Positions 19,796 through 28,272 are shown, counted from the first letter of the stretch. The stretch: 64,000 nt of DNA from an uncultured Ruminococcus sp. (GCA_902780505.1 CACZFN010000011.1:1-64000), one strand, 5' to 3'. Notes: generated by a model from the letters alone, not told the origin. Made by a program: numbers and translations.

Positions 19796-21655
19796 TTACA
19801 TTTCAACTTCCATTATTATCGGAAGTATCATGGGGTTTCTCTGTGTTTTTGTATATATATAATCAGAGAGCTTATCTTTAAGGCGTGTTTTTATCGAATT
19901 CCATTCACGCATATTATTGTCAAGGCACTTTTGCAAAGTATCGGTCATAAGTGAACGCGCTTCCTCTAAAAGCTCCTCACTCTCCCTTACATAAACAAAG
20001 CCCCTTGAAACAAGGTCAGGCCCTGCAAGAATCATTCCTGCATCCCTGTCTATCGTTGCAACGGCAATTATAAGACCATCCTGTGCAAGGTGCTTTCTGT
20101 CACGTAAGACTATAGCACCGACATCGCCGACGCCAAGCCCGTCAACAAGCACATTGCCCGACTGAACCTCTCCTGTTATCTTCATATCCACGCCGTCGGT
20201 CTCTATAACTTTGCCGTTTGCGCCTATAATAATATTTTCTTCAGGTATACCAACAGTTCTGGCACTTTCTGCATGGCGGGTAAGGTGCTTATACTCACCG
20301 TGAACAGGTATAAAGTATTTTGGCTTTACAAGCGACAGTATAAGCTTCTGTTCCTCCTGACAGGCGTGTCCCGAAACGTGAACATCATACATGGCTTCAT
20401 ATATGACCTCTGCACCGAGTTTCAGAAGTTCATTCACGATTCTCGTAACATACTTTTCATTCCCCGGGATAGGTGTGGCGGATATGATAATAAAGTCATT
20501 CGGTGTGATCGAAACATTCCTGTGTTCGTTGAATGCCATACGGGTAAGAGCAGACATAGGTTCTCCCTGGCTTCCGGTGGTAACTATACAAACGTGCTCA
20601 GGTTCATATCTTGATACCACATCAATATCAATAAGCAGACCGTCGGGAACTTTCAGATAGCCGAGTTCGATACCCTTGCCTATAACATTGACCATGCTTC
20701 TGCCCGATACAGCGACCTTTCGGCCGTGTTCGATACAGCTGTTGACAATCTGCTGGATCCTATGAACATTTGAAGCAAATGTTGCAATAATTATCCTTTT
20801 ACCCTCAGCACGTGAAAACAGTTTTTCAAAACTCTCACCGACTTTTCGCTCACTCATGGTATAGCCCGGCCGTTCGGAATTTGTCGAATCTGACATCAGT
20901 GCCAGAACACCCTTGTTTCCAAGTTCGGCAAAGCGTGCAAGGTCAATTATCCCGCCCTCAATAGGGGTAAAGTCTATCTTGAAGTCGCCTGTATGGATAA
21001 GCACTCCCGCGGGGGTGTGTACAGCCATTCCCACAGCATCAGGGATAGAGTGATTCACCCTTATAAACTCGACCGCCATACAGCCGAGCTTTACAGTCTG
21101 CCTCGGGACAACCACATTGAGTTTGACACTGCCAAGCAGGTCATGCTCCTTGAGTTTGCCCTCAACAAGACCAAGTGTCAGCTTTGTACCGTAAATAGGC
21201 ACGTTTATCTTTTTTAGAAAATACGGAAGCCCGCCGATATGGTCTTCATGCCCGTGTGTCAGAACTATTCCGCGAAGTTTATCCTTATTCTGTTCAACAT
21301 AACCGAAATCCGGTATAACGATATCAACGCCAAGCATCTCACTATCAGGAAAAGCAAGACCGCAGTCGATTATGAACATATCGTTTGCGCATTCGATAAC
21401 AGTAAAATTCTTGCCGATCTCATTTAGACCGCCAAGCGGGATGATACGGACAGGTGTTTTGCGCTGTTTGTCGCGAGCTTGCTGTGATCTCGGACTTTTA
21501 GGAGAAAGCTTTTGCTGTAAAGCTTCACGCTTTACGGTGTTTTCGTTCCTCTCCCCTTTTGCGTTTCGTTCTGACCTTGACCTCAAATCTGCTTTTTTTG
21601 CTATAAATCTTTTTGATGTGCTTAGTCTTCTGTTCTTATTCTGTTTTGCACCCAT
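19796..21655 (-). CDS. rnj: Ribonuclease J
   Basis: A 619-residue metallo-beta-lactamase/beta-CASP nuclease that combines endonuclease and 5'-3' exonuclease activity in RNA turnover. The zinc motif is LTHGHEDHIGGLPYFL, with further ligands in VNHSIPDAVG and HTGDFKID; beta-CASP features include MSDSTNSERPG and VHVSGHACQEEQKL. The domain is preceded by about 65 very basic residues (Lys/Arg/Ser/Gln-rich), longer than in the Bacillus enzymes. The ATG at 21655 is chosen because it follows an AAAGGAG site separated by an 8-bp hairpin; the frame extends to a TTG at 21712 without support. Confidence 0.94.
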   Translation of the reverse strand: MGAKQNKNRRLSTSKRFIAKKADLRSRSERNAKGERNENTVKREALQQKLSPKSPRSQQARDKQRKTPVRIIPLGGLNEIGKNFTVIECANDMFIIDCGLAFPDSEMLGVDIVIPDFGYVEQNKDKLRGIVLTHGHEDHIGGLPYFLKKINVPIYGTKLTLGLVEGKLKEHDLLGSVKLNVVVPRQTVKLGCMAVEFIRVNHSIPDAVGMAVHTPAGVLIHTGDFKIDFTPIEGGIIDLARFAELGNKGVLALMSDSTNSERPGYTMSERKVGESFEKLFSRAEGKRIIIATFASNVHRIQQIVNSCIEHGRKVAVSGRSMVNVIGKGIELGYLKVPDGLLIDIDVVSRYEPEHVCIVTTGSQGEPMSALTRMAFNEHRNVSITPNDFIIISATPIPGNEKYVTRIVNELLKLGAEVIYEAMYDVHVSGHACQEEQKLILSLVKPKYFIPVHGEYKHLTRHAESARTVGIPEENIIIGANGKVIETDGVDMKITGEVQSGNVLVDGLGVGDVGAIVLRDRKHLAQDGLIIAVATIDRDAGMILAGPDLVSRGFVYVRESEELLEEARSLMTDTLQKCLDNNMREWNSIKTRLKDKLSDYIYTKTQRNPMILPIIMEVEM

Positions 21656-21691
21656 TAAAATACTTATTGCCGAATACGGCAATACTCCTTT
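21656..21691 (-). promoter_or_regulatory. Hairpin between the ribosome site and start codon of RNase J
   Basis: On the minus strand AAAGGAG (21691-21685) is followed directly by a perfect 8-bp stem, TATTGCCG-TATT-CGGCAATA (21684-21665), then nine bases and the ATG. If the hairpin forms, the spacing across its base becomes normal; if it opens, the ribosome site is about 29 bases away. Confidence 0.6.
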
Positions 21692-21712
21692 CTTTGACTT
21701 GATGCACAGCAA

Positions 21713-21869
21713 ACAAAGCGATACCGCAAAAGCGGTTCGTTCCTGCTGTTAGATGTAAAGACAGTACAGCGCGGCGAAATGCCATGCAGCGAATGAATAC
21801 TCAGAATAGCTGTACTTATATATAATGAAAGCACGAAGCCTTCAAAAAATACAAAACATTACCTTTATT
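21713..21869 (-). promoter_or_regulatory. Long 5' leader of RNase J
   Basis: From the promoter at 21870-21898 to the start codon lies a leader of about 205 bases. It holds a hairpin ACCGC-TTTT-GCGGT near 21725-21740 and a GC-rich stretch near 21760-21800. I see no credible gene here. RNase J leaders may be targets of self-regulation, but nothing in the sequence proves that. Confidence 0.4.
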
Positions 21870-21898
21870 ATTTTACCCTATATTATAAAAAATGTCAA
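21870..21898 (-). promoter_or_regulatory. Promoter of the RNase J-gdpP-rplI-dnaB cluster
   Basis: TTGACA, 17 bases, TAAAAT on the minus strand: a near-consensus vegetative promoter. It is the only strong one seen upstream of this long minus-strand gene series. Confidence 0.75.
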
Positions 21899-22028
21899 GC
21901 TAAAAGGAAAATTTTGATAAATTAAATTATTTATCATTTGATTTTACCCTGCATATTTGATTATTGACACGTTTTATTCGGTTTAAGCTGATAATATTGC
22001 TTATACATTTTACTATTACACAAAAAAT

Positions 22029-22058
22029 TCCCTTTTCAAATGCAGTTAAATATGGTAT
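22029..22058 (+). promoter_or_regulatory. Likely promoter of pcrA
   Basis: A TATAAT near 22,053 is preceded at 17 bases by TTTTCA, 4 of 6 to the -35 consensus. A TTGACA at about 21,965 has no well-spaced -10. The region between the two divergent genes (about 21,900-22,090) is otherwise AT-rich and shows no gene. Confidence 0.5.
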
Positions 22059-22092
22059 AATGATATTATAATACGAAAGGATATTATAAACT

Positions 22093-24462
22093 ATGGCAGA
22101 TAACTACAATACCCTAAAAAATAAAGCTCTTGAAAAATACTTTGAGAGATTGAACGATATGCAGAAAAAGGCTGTTTTTAAGATAAAAGGTCCGCTTCTG
22201 ATCCTTGCGGGTGCGGGAAGCGGCAAGACGACTGTTCTTATAAACAGGATAGCAAATATGATATATTTCGGCAATGCCTACAACTGTGTAAAAGGCTATG
22301 GTGAGCCTGATGATGACGAACTAAAATTTCTTGAAGATTACGCAGCGGGCAGGGAAAATGACGGCAGGCGTCTTTCTGATATTGTCGGGATAGACTGTGT
22401 AAAACCGTGGAGCATACTTGCTATCACTTTCACAAACAAGGCCGCCAACGAACTTAAAACACGTATAGGCGCTATGCTCGGAGAAAGTGCTTCAGGCGTC
22501 ACAGCGGCTACGTTCCATTCGCTTTGTGTAAGGATACTTAGGCGTGAATGTGACAATTTAGGCTTTATGCCAAGCTTTACTATATATGACAGTGACGATT
22601 CAAAGCGGCTTATCAAGGCTGTGATGAATGACCTTGATATCCCGGAAAGAATGTTCCCTGCAAAAACTGTGATAAGTGAAATATCATCGGCAAAGGATAA
22701 GCTTATCTCCCCGGAGGAATACATAAGTCAGGCGGGCGGTGACTACAGACTGCTTTCTATAGGCAAAGTATATAAAGTATATCAGCAAAGGCTCAAAAAT
22801 GCCAATGCTATGGATTTTGATGACCTTATTTTCCATACAGTCACACTTTTCAGGGAGTTTTCAGATGTACTTGACCATTATCAGAATCTTTATAAATACA
22901 TAATGGTCGACGAATATCAGGACACAAGCAAGGCTCAGTTTGAACTTATCAGGCTTTTGAGTGCAAAATACGGCAATATCTGCGTGGTGGGTGATGATGA
23001 CCAGAGTATCTATCGTTTCAGAGGTGCAACGATAGAGAATATCCTCTCTTTTGAAAACGACTTTAACTGTGATCCTGATAAAGATGTCATAAAGCTTGAA
23101 CAGAATTACAGATCCACACAGAATATACTTTCAGCCGCAAATGAACTTATCAGTCATAACGAGGGCAGAAAGGGCAAAAATTTATGGACTGACAGCGGCG
23201 ACGGTGAAAAGGTCACGGTTTATAAAGCAGCAAATGAAAAGAGTGAAGCGAGATTTGTCGCCGAAACCATAGCACAGTATGTTGCTGACGGCGGGAAGTA
23301 TTCGGATAATGCAGTCCTTTACCGTACAAACGCCCAGTCCAATGCTATTGAACAGGCGTTTATCAAATCGGGCATCAGTTATAGGATATTCGGCGGACCT
23401 AAGTTTTATGACAGAAAGGAAATAAAAGATATACTTTCATACCTTGCTGTGATTAATAATCATTCCGATATGCTAAGGCTCAAAAGAATAATCAACGAGC
23501 CTAAAAGAGGCCTTGGTGAAGCCACTGTAAACACACTTGAACAGATATCCTCTGACCTTGGTGAGGATCCTATCAGGGTAATGATGAATTCTGCTGACTA
23601 TATCCCCCTTGAAAAGAGATCAGGCAAACTTATAAGCGTAGCAAATATGTTTAATGAACTGACAGAGCTTTCAGAGGAACTTCCGCTTGAAGATCTGCTT
23701 GACAGGGTACTATCAGATACGGGATATCAGAAATACCTCAGCGAACAGGGCGAAGAAGGACTGACAAGGCTTGAGAATATAGCAGAGCTTAAATCGACTA
23801 TGGCAAACTATGAAGAAACCGCTGAAGAACCGTCACTTTCGGGGTTCCTTGAGGAGATATCGCTCTATACCGATCTTGACAAGCTTGACGAAGACGGTGA
23901 TTACACTGTCCTTATGACAATGCATTCAGCAAAAGGACTTGAATTCCCGACTGTTTTTGTAGTGGGAATGGAAGAAAATCTTTTCCCGTCATCAAGGACA
24001 GAGAGCCCTGATGACCTTGAAGAAGAAAGGCGTCTTGCATATGTTGCTTATACAAGGGCACAGAAAAAGCTGTACCTTACCCACGCCAAAGAACGTATGC
24101 TTTACGGAAGAACTGACAGAAACAGGACATCAAGGTTTATCAAGGAAGTGCCGTCGCAATATATCGAAAAGAGAGAAGATGCAGAGCTTGAAAGCAATTA
24201 CTATACACCCGCGCAGGGCGGGATAACTGCTGCAAGATCCATGTCTTTGCAGCAGCAGCTTGCCATGAAGAAAACAGGTACTGCTGCTGTCATCGAGGAT
24301 TTTACTGTCGGTGAGCGTGTAAAACACAAGATTTTCGGCGAAGGTACTGTTTTAAGTGCTAAGAAAATAGCAAACGACACCTTGCTTGAAATAGCCTTTG
24401 ACAGCAAAGGGACAAAGAAAATAATGGCAAATTTTGCAAAAATAAAAAAAGCAGAGCAGTAA
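22093..24462 (+). CDS. pcrA: UvrD/PcrA-family ATP-dependent DNA helicase
   Basis: Superfamily 1A 3'-5' helicase, 789 residues, used in repair, replication restart and clearing proteins from DNA. Motifs in order: Q-motif region LNDMQKKAVF, Walker A LAGAGSGKTTVLINR, TFTNKAANELKTRI (Ia), MVDEYQDTSKAQ (II), VVGDDDQSIYRFRGA (III), LEQNYRST (IV), MTMHSAKGLEFPTVFVVGME (V) and RLAYVAYTRAQKKL (VI). The C-terminal region (VGERVKHKIFGEGTVLSA) is the Tudor-like RNA-polymerase-binding domain of PcrA. The start has GAAAGGA upstream. No ligA neighbour is seen, unlike in Bacillus. Confidence 0.95.
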   Translation: MADNYNTLKNKALEKYFERLNDMQKKAVFKIKGPLLILAGAGSGKTTVLINRIANMIYFGNAYNCVKGYGEPDDDELKFLEDYAAGRENDGRRLSDIVGIDCVKPWSILAITFTNKAANELKTRIGAMLGESASGVTAATFHSLCVRILRRECDNLGFMPSFTIYDSDDSKRLIKAVMNDLDIPERMFPAKTVISEISSAKDKLISPEEYISQAGGDYRLLSIGKVYKVYQQRLKNANAMDFDDLIFHTVTLFREFSDVLDHYQNLYKYIMVDEYQDTSKAQFELIRLLSAKYGNICVVGDDDQSIYRFRGATIENILSFENDFNCDPDKDVIKLEQNYRSTQNILSAANELISHNEGRKGKNLWTDSGDGEKVTVYKAANEKSEARFVAETIAQYVADGGKYSDNAVLYRTNAQSNAIEQAFIKSGISYRIFGGPKFYDRKEIKDILSYLAVINNHSDMLRLKRIINEPKRGLGEATVNTLEQISSDLGEDPIRVMMNSADYIPLEKRSGKLISVANMFNELTELSEELPLEDLLDRVLSDTGYQKYLSEQGEEGLTRLENIAELKSTMANYEETAEEPSLSGFLEEISLYTDLDKLDEDGDYTVLMTMHSAKGLEFPTVFVVGMEENLFPSSRTESPDDLEEERRLAYVAYTRAQKKLYLTHAKERMLYGRTDRNRTSRFIKEVPSQYIEKREDAELESNYYTPAQGGITAARSMSLQQQLAMKKTGTAAVIEDFTVGERVKHKIFGEGTVLSAKKIANDTLLEIAFDSKGTKKIMANFAKIKKAEQ

Positions 24463-24466
24463 TAAT

Positions 24467-24513
24467 ACTTCCCCCGCCTTACCGCACAAACAAGCGGCGC
24501 AGGCGGGGGAAGT
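24467..24513 (+). terminator. Strong, probably bidirectional terminator between pcrA and csoR
   Basis: A 12-bp perfect stem, ACTTCCCCCGCC with GGCGGGGGAAGT, with an inner CCGC/GCGG pairing. It starts just after the pcrA stop and ends three bases before the convergent csoR stop. Confidence 0.85.
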
Positions 24514-24515
24514 TT

Positions 24516-24815
24516 CTATTTCATCATTTTTTTGAGAAGCTCACAAAGTTCGTCTACTACATCATCATTGCCTGATCTTATATCATCAACAACACAGGAA
24601 CGTATATGTGAGGACAGAAGCGCTTTGCTAAAGGAGCTGAGTGCCGACTGGACCGCACTTACCTGAACGAGTATATCAGGGCAGTAGCGGTTTTCATCAA
24701 GCATCTTTTTTATTCCGCCTATCTGCCCCTCGATACGGTTGAGCCTTATTGTCAGGTCTTTTATCTCCTCCGTGCTTCTTTCCTTATGCTTCATTCTTTC
24801 GCAGCAGTTATGCAT
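24516..24815 (-). CDS. csoR: CsoR-family copper-sensing repressor
   Basis: A 99-residue all-helical DUF156 repressor. The Cu(I) ligands Cys45 (RYCPDIL), His70 and Cys74 (SSHIRSC) form the X-Cys-His-Cys pattern of copper-sensing members; the family fold begins RLNRIEGQIGGIKKML. It should release DNA on binding Cu(I). The ATG at 24815 overlaps the end of copA and has AAAGGGA upstream, so it is co-transcribed and controls its own operon through the palindrome at 27366-27382. Confidence 0.93.
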   Translation of the reverse strand: MHNCCERMKHKERSTEEIKDLTIRLNRIEGQIGGIKKMLDENRYCPDILVQVSAVQSALSSFSKALLSSHIRSCVVDDIRSGNDDVVDELCELLKKMMK

Positions 24816-24816
24816 T

Positions 24817-25026
24817 TTAAGCTATCCCTTTAACTGTAAAATCCTTGTCCTCTACAGCTTTTTTAAGGATATCATCTGCCACATCAGCGTTAAGCTCTAT
24901 TACAGCTGTCCCCTTTTCATGGCTGACATCAGCAGATGCAACACCGTCAAGTGCTTCAAGTGCCTTTTTAACAGTAGCCTCGCAGTGTCCGCACATCATG
25001 CCTTCGATAGTGATCGTTTTTTTCAT
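24817..25026 (-). CDS. copZ: Possible separate CopZ-like copper chaperone from an internal start in copA
   Basis: Inside copA, in frame, an ATG at 25026 is preceded by AAAAAAGGAG with eight bases of spacing, as good as any ribosome site in this window. Translation from it gives a 69-residue protein, starting MKKTITIEGMMCGHC, of exactly CopZ length. Either copA and copZ have fused by losing a stop codon, or both the fused and the free chaperone are made from one mRNA. No stop codon separates them. Confidence 0.55.
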   Translation of the reverse strand: MKKTITIEGMMCGHCEATVKKALEALDGVASADVSHEKGTAVIELNADVADDILKKAVEDKDFTVKGIA

Positions 25027-27348
25027 AGTAACATTCTCCTTTTTTATAGAATTTGATTTATAGGAAATCTTCTTATCCTTCTTGTCTGAATGAATATCCA
25101 ATAGATTTAACCTTAGAGCGTTCATGCACACGGTAAAACTTGAAACAGACATTGCTGCCGCGCCTACCATAGGGTTCATTTCAAAATCAAGCCCGAAAAG
25201 TGCTGAATAAAAACCTGCCGCAAGCGGAATACATATCACATTGTAAAAAAACGCCCAGAACAGGTTTTCGTGAATATTCCTGACAGCAGCGCGGCTGAGC
25301 CTTACAGCAGCAGAAACATCAGTAAGTCGTGATTTCATAACAACTATATCGGCAGCATCTATTGCAATATCAGTTCCTGCACCTATCGCAATACCCACAT
25401 TAGCCCTTACAAGTGCGGGGGCATCATTTATACCGTCACCGACCATTGCAACACTGCCATTTGCGGAAAGCTGCCTAACAGCTTTCTCTTTCCCGTCGGG
25501 AAGAACTCCTGCTATTACCTCTTTTATTCCCGCCTGATCCGCTATTGCAGCAGCGGTGTTTTTATTGTCCCCAGTTATCATAACAGGGGTTATGCCCATA
25601 TTTTTAAGTTCGGTTATTGCTTTTTTACTGTCCTCTTTTATAGTATCGGCTACAGCGATCATACCAAGCAGTTTACCGTTTTCAGAAAACAAAAGAGGCG
25701 TTTTGCCTTCAGCTGACAGCTTTTCACATTTTTCTTTGACATCACTTTTTATTCCGACAGATCTGTCAATAAGCGAAATTGAACCGCCGAGTACCGTTTT
25801 GCCATTTATCACTGCACAAACACCGCTGCCTGTGAGCGATTTGAATGATGTTACGTTTTCCGCTTCGATCCCTTTTTGCTTTCCGTACTCGTTTATTGCT
25901 TTAGCAAGTGGGTGCTCAGACTTAGCTTCAATACTTACCGCAGCTTTGAGAAGCTCGTCCTGACTTGTATCAGGCAGCGGCATTACATCAGTAACAACCG
26001 GCTTTCCTTCTGTGACTGTTCCTGTCTTATCAAGTGCACATACAGATATCTTTCCTGCATTTTCGATTGATGCTGCGTTTTTGAAAAGTATTGCGTTTTT
26101 GGCGCCGATACCGCTTGCCGCCATAATCGCCACAGGCGTTGCAAGCCCTAAAGCACACGGGCAGGATATCACAAGAACGGAAATCGCCCTTGCTATAGAA
26201 AACGAAAACCCCTTGCCAACAACTGTCCATATAATGAAAGTGAGCAAAGATATCCCCATTACTGCCGGGACAAATACAGCACTTACTTTGTCAGCGATTC
26301 GTGCTATCGGGGCTTTTGTTGCAGCGGCGTCAGAAACAAGGGATATTATCTTTGAAAGCGTTGTATCCTCCCCTACCTGCGTCGCTCTGGCAAGAAAATA
26401 ACCCGATGAATTTATTGTTGCGGCATAAACACGGCTTCCGACTTGCTTATCTGCCGGAACAGCCTCACCTGTAAGCGCGGATTCGTCAACAGATGTTTCG
26501 CCTTCGGTTATAATCGCATCAACGGGGATATTCTCCCCCGGCTTTACCGCTATTATATCGCCGACTTCAACTTCCTCTATCGGGATAAGCTGTTGTTCGC
26601 CGTTTCTTATAACTGTAGCTTCAACAGGTGCTATACGCATAAGGCTTTTAAGTGCATCAGTTGTCCTTCCCTTTGAAACAGCCTCTAAAAGCTTGCCGAC
26701 GGTAATAAGTGTAGGTATCATGGCGGCGGTTTCAAAGTACAGGTCCATCTGGATCGACACAGCTTTATCCTGCATACCCAAATCGGTATAATAGAATATC
26801 ATAAACAGCGATACGAGCGAATAAACAAAAGATGCCGCCGAACCCATTGCCACGAGAGTATCCATATTAGGTGAACGCCCCGCAAGTGCCCTGAAGCCTG
26901 ATGTGAAGAATTTCCTGTTTATCATCATCACAATAACAGCAAGCAGCATTTGCAATGTACCTATCGCAGAAGGACTCGATAAAGACTTTGGAAGATAAAA
27001 CCCGAGCATACCATGCCCCATTGATATATACATAAGCATTAAAAGTACCGCAGCTGATCTTATAAGTCTGCTCCTGAGCAATGGCGTTTCACGGTCTTTA
27101 AGAAGATAATCGTAATCTGCTTTTTTACTGACCTGCTTACTGCCCTGAATACTTGCACCGTACCCTGCCTTTTCAACTGCTTTTATTATTTCTCTGCTTG
27201 AAGCACTTCCTTCGACACCTAAAGTGTTTGTAAGCAGTGAAACAGAACAGGAGGTGACACCGTTTACAGCAGATACCGCTTTTTCAACCCTTGACTGGCA
27301 GGCTGCACAGGACATTCCTGTTACATTGTATTTTTCTATGATAATCAC
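24817..27348 (-). CDS. copA: Cu(I)-exporting P1B-type ATPase with a C-terminal CopZ-like domain
   Basis: Copper exporter of about 843 residues. An N-terminal heavy-metal domain has GMSCAACQS, and eight membrane segments carry the CPC site (VISCPCALGLATP). The catalytic phosphorylation motif is DKTGTVTEG, with MITGDN and VGDGINDAPAL following. Unusually, a second metal-binding domain (GMMCGHCEATV) forms the C-terminus and looks like a complete CopZ chaperone. I place the start at a GTG at 27348, because the upstream ATG at 27396 lies before the predicted -10 and would not be transcribed. GAGGTGAT at that GTG could instead be the ribosome site for a rarer start downstream. Confidence 0.9.
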   Translation of the reverse strand: MIIIEKYNVTGMSCAACQSRVEKAVSAVNGVTSCSVSLLTNTLGVEGSASSREIIKAVEKAGYGASIQGSKQVSKKADYDYLLKDRETPLLRSRLIRSAAVLLMLMYISMGHGMLGFYLPKSLSSPSAIGTLQMLLAVIVMMINRKFFTSGFRALAGRSPNMDTLVAMGSAASFVYSLVSLFMIFYYTDLGMQDKAVSIQMDLYFETAAMIPTLITVGKLLEAVSKGRTTDALKSLMRIAPVEATVIRNGEQQLIPIEEVEVGDIIAVKPGENIPVDAIITEGETSVDESALTGEAVPADKQVGSRVYAATINSSGYFLARATQVGEDTTLSKIISLVSDAAATKAPIARIADKVSAVFVPAVMGISLLTFIIWTVVGKGFSFSIARAISVLVISCPCALGLATPVAIMAASGIGAKNAILFKNAASIENAGKISVCALDKTGTVTEGKPVVTDVMPLPDTSQDELLKAAVSIEAKSEHPLAKAINEYGKQKGIEAENVTSFKSLTGSGVCAVINGKTVLGGSISLIDRSVGIKSDVKEKCEKLSAEGKTPLLFSENGKLLGMIAVADTIKEDSKKAITELKNMGITPVMITGDNKNTAAAIADQAGIKEVIAGVLPDGKEKAVRQLSANGSVAMVGDGINDAPALVRANVGIAIGAGTDIAIDAADIVVMKSRLTDVSAAVRLSRAAVRNIHENLFWAFFYNVICIPLAAGFYSALFGLDFEMNPMVGAAAMSVSSFTVCMNALRLNLLDIHSDKKDKKISYKSNSIKKENVTMKKTITIEGMMCGHCEATVKKALEALDGVASADVSHEKGTAVIELNADVADDILKKAVEDKDFTVKGIA

Positions 27349-27365
27349 CTCGGTGTAACCGGCAT

Positions 27366-27382
27366 ATACCCCCGTGGGGTAT
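27366..27382 (-). promoter_or_regulatory. CsoR-type operator of the copper operon
   Basis: Perfect inverted repeat ATACCCC-CGT-GGGGTAT (plus strand), matching the TACCC...GGGTA pattern of CsoR sites. It covers the predicted transcription start, so bound repressor would block initiation. Confidence 0.85.
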
Positions 27383-27386
27383 TTTA

Positions 27387-27415
27387 AGTATACCATATCG
27401 GTATAAATTTGTCAA
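27387..27415 (-). promoter_or_regulatory. Promoter of copA-csoR
   Basis: TTGACA, 17 bases, TATACT on the minus strand, immediately upstream of the CsoR-type operator. Confidence 0.85.
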
Positions 27416-27476
27416 GCGGAATTAAGAATATATTAACACATTTTTATCTTAAATATGCTAAAATAGACAAGTAATA

Positions 27477-27574
27477 ATCAAACTGCCACCGGGTAGGAAT
27501 GTTTAAGCATTCATAATGTATCGTCAGGTCAACGCTTTTAAAGCTCGAAGATACATCATGGGTGCTGTTTTGAT
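27477..27574 (+). promoter_or_regulatory. Folded leader RNA before pnuC, possible riboswitch of unassigned class
   Basis: Three helices can be drawn. The outer P1 pairs 27477-27490 with 27561-27574 (ATCAAA.../...TTTGAT, CACC/GGTG, one bulge and one mismatch). P2 is GAATG-TTTAAG-CATTC (27497-27512). P3 pairs ATGTATC (27516-27522) with GATACAT (27550-27556), with an unpaired GGTCAACGC stretch and a small GCTT/AAGC hairpin in its loop. P1 ends four bases before the GGAGG ribosome site. I could not match it to the TPP, FMN, preQ1, THF or NAD families from memory. Confidence 0.5.
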
Positions 27575-27588
27575 TTATGGAGGTTTGC

Positions 27589-28272
27589 ATGAAAAAGCTT
27601 ATCGACGGCTTTACTCTTTATGAAATAATACTATGGGGTATATCTGTCAATGCGATAACCGTTTCGTTTCTTATATTCGGCGGGGCGAGCATACTAAACT
27701 TTACAGCTTCACTTATAGGCGTGACATCACTGATATTCTGCGCAAAAGGTGATGCTGCCGGGCAGGCTTTGATGATAGTTTTTTCGCTGCTTTACGGGCT
27801 GATATCCTACTATACAAAATACTATGGTGAAATGATAACATATATGGGAATGACAATGCCGATGGCAATGTTTTCGCTTATTTCGTGGATAAGACACCCA
27901 TATAAAGGCGGTGAACGTCAGGTAGAAATAAACAGTATAAAAAAAACGGAATACATTTTCCTGTGTTTTCTTGCTATATTGGTAACGTTTATATTTTATT
28001 ATGTACTAAAAGCACTTGGAACGGCATCTTTATTTTTCAGCACCGTATCGGTAACAACTTCCTTTTCTGCTGCATATCTGACTTTCAGGCGCTGCAGGAC
28101 CTATGCGCTTTTTTACGCTATGAACGACGTCGTACTGATAATCCTGTGGTGTATCGCCTGTACACAGGACAGCAGGTATATTTCCGTTGTAATATGTTTT
28201 CTTATGTTCTTGGTAAACGACATCTACGGCTTTTACAGTTGGGGCAGAATGAAAGACAGACAGAAAGGGTAA
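27589..28272 (+). CDS. pnuC: PnuC-family vitamin/nucleoside transporter
   Basis: About 227 residues with seven or so membrane segments. Family signatures include YYTKYYGEMITYMGMTMPMA, NDVVLIILW and the final LVNDIYGFYSWGRM. PnuC proteins let nicotinamide riboside, or in relatives thiamine or other nucleosides, diffuse in to be trapped by phosphorylation. The ATG at 27589 follows ATGGAGG by five bases; an ATG at 27577 overlaps that site and is rejected. No kinase or NAD gene is adjacent, so the substrate is uncertain. The folded leader suggests ligand control. Confidence 0.85.
   Translation: MKKLIDGFTLYEIILWGISVNAITVSFLIFGGASILNFTASLIGVTSLIFCAKGDAAGQALMIVFSLLYGLISYYTKYYGEMITYMGMTMPMAMFSLISWIRHPYKGGERQVEINSIKKTEYIFLCFLAILVTFIFYYVLKALGTASLFFSTVSVTTSFSAAYLTFRRCRTYALFYAMNDVVLIILWCIACTQDSRYISVVICFLMFLVNDIYGFYSWGRMKDRQKG

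Noticed and set aside
27394..27396. ATG as the start of copA
   Set aside because: It lies upstream of the predicted -10 element, so it would not be in the mRNA.
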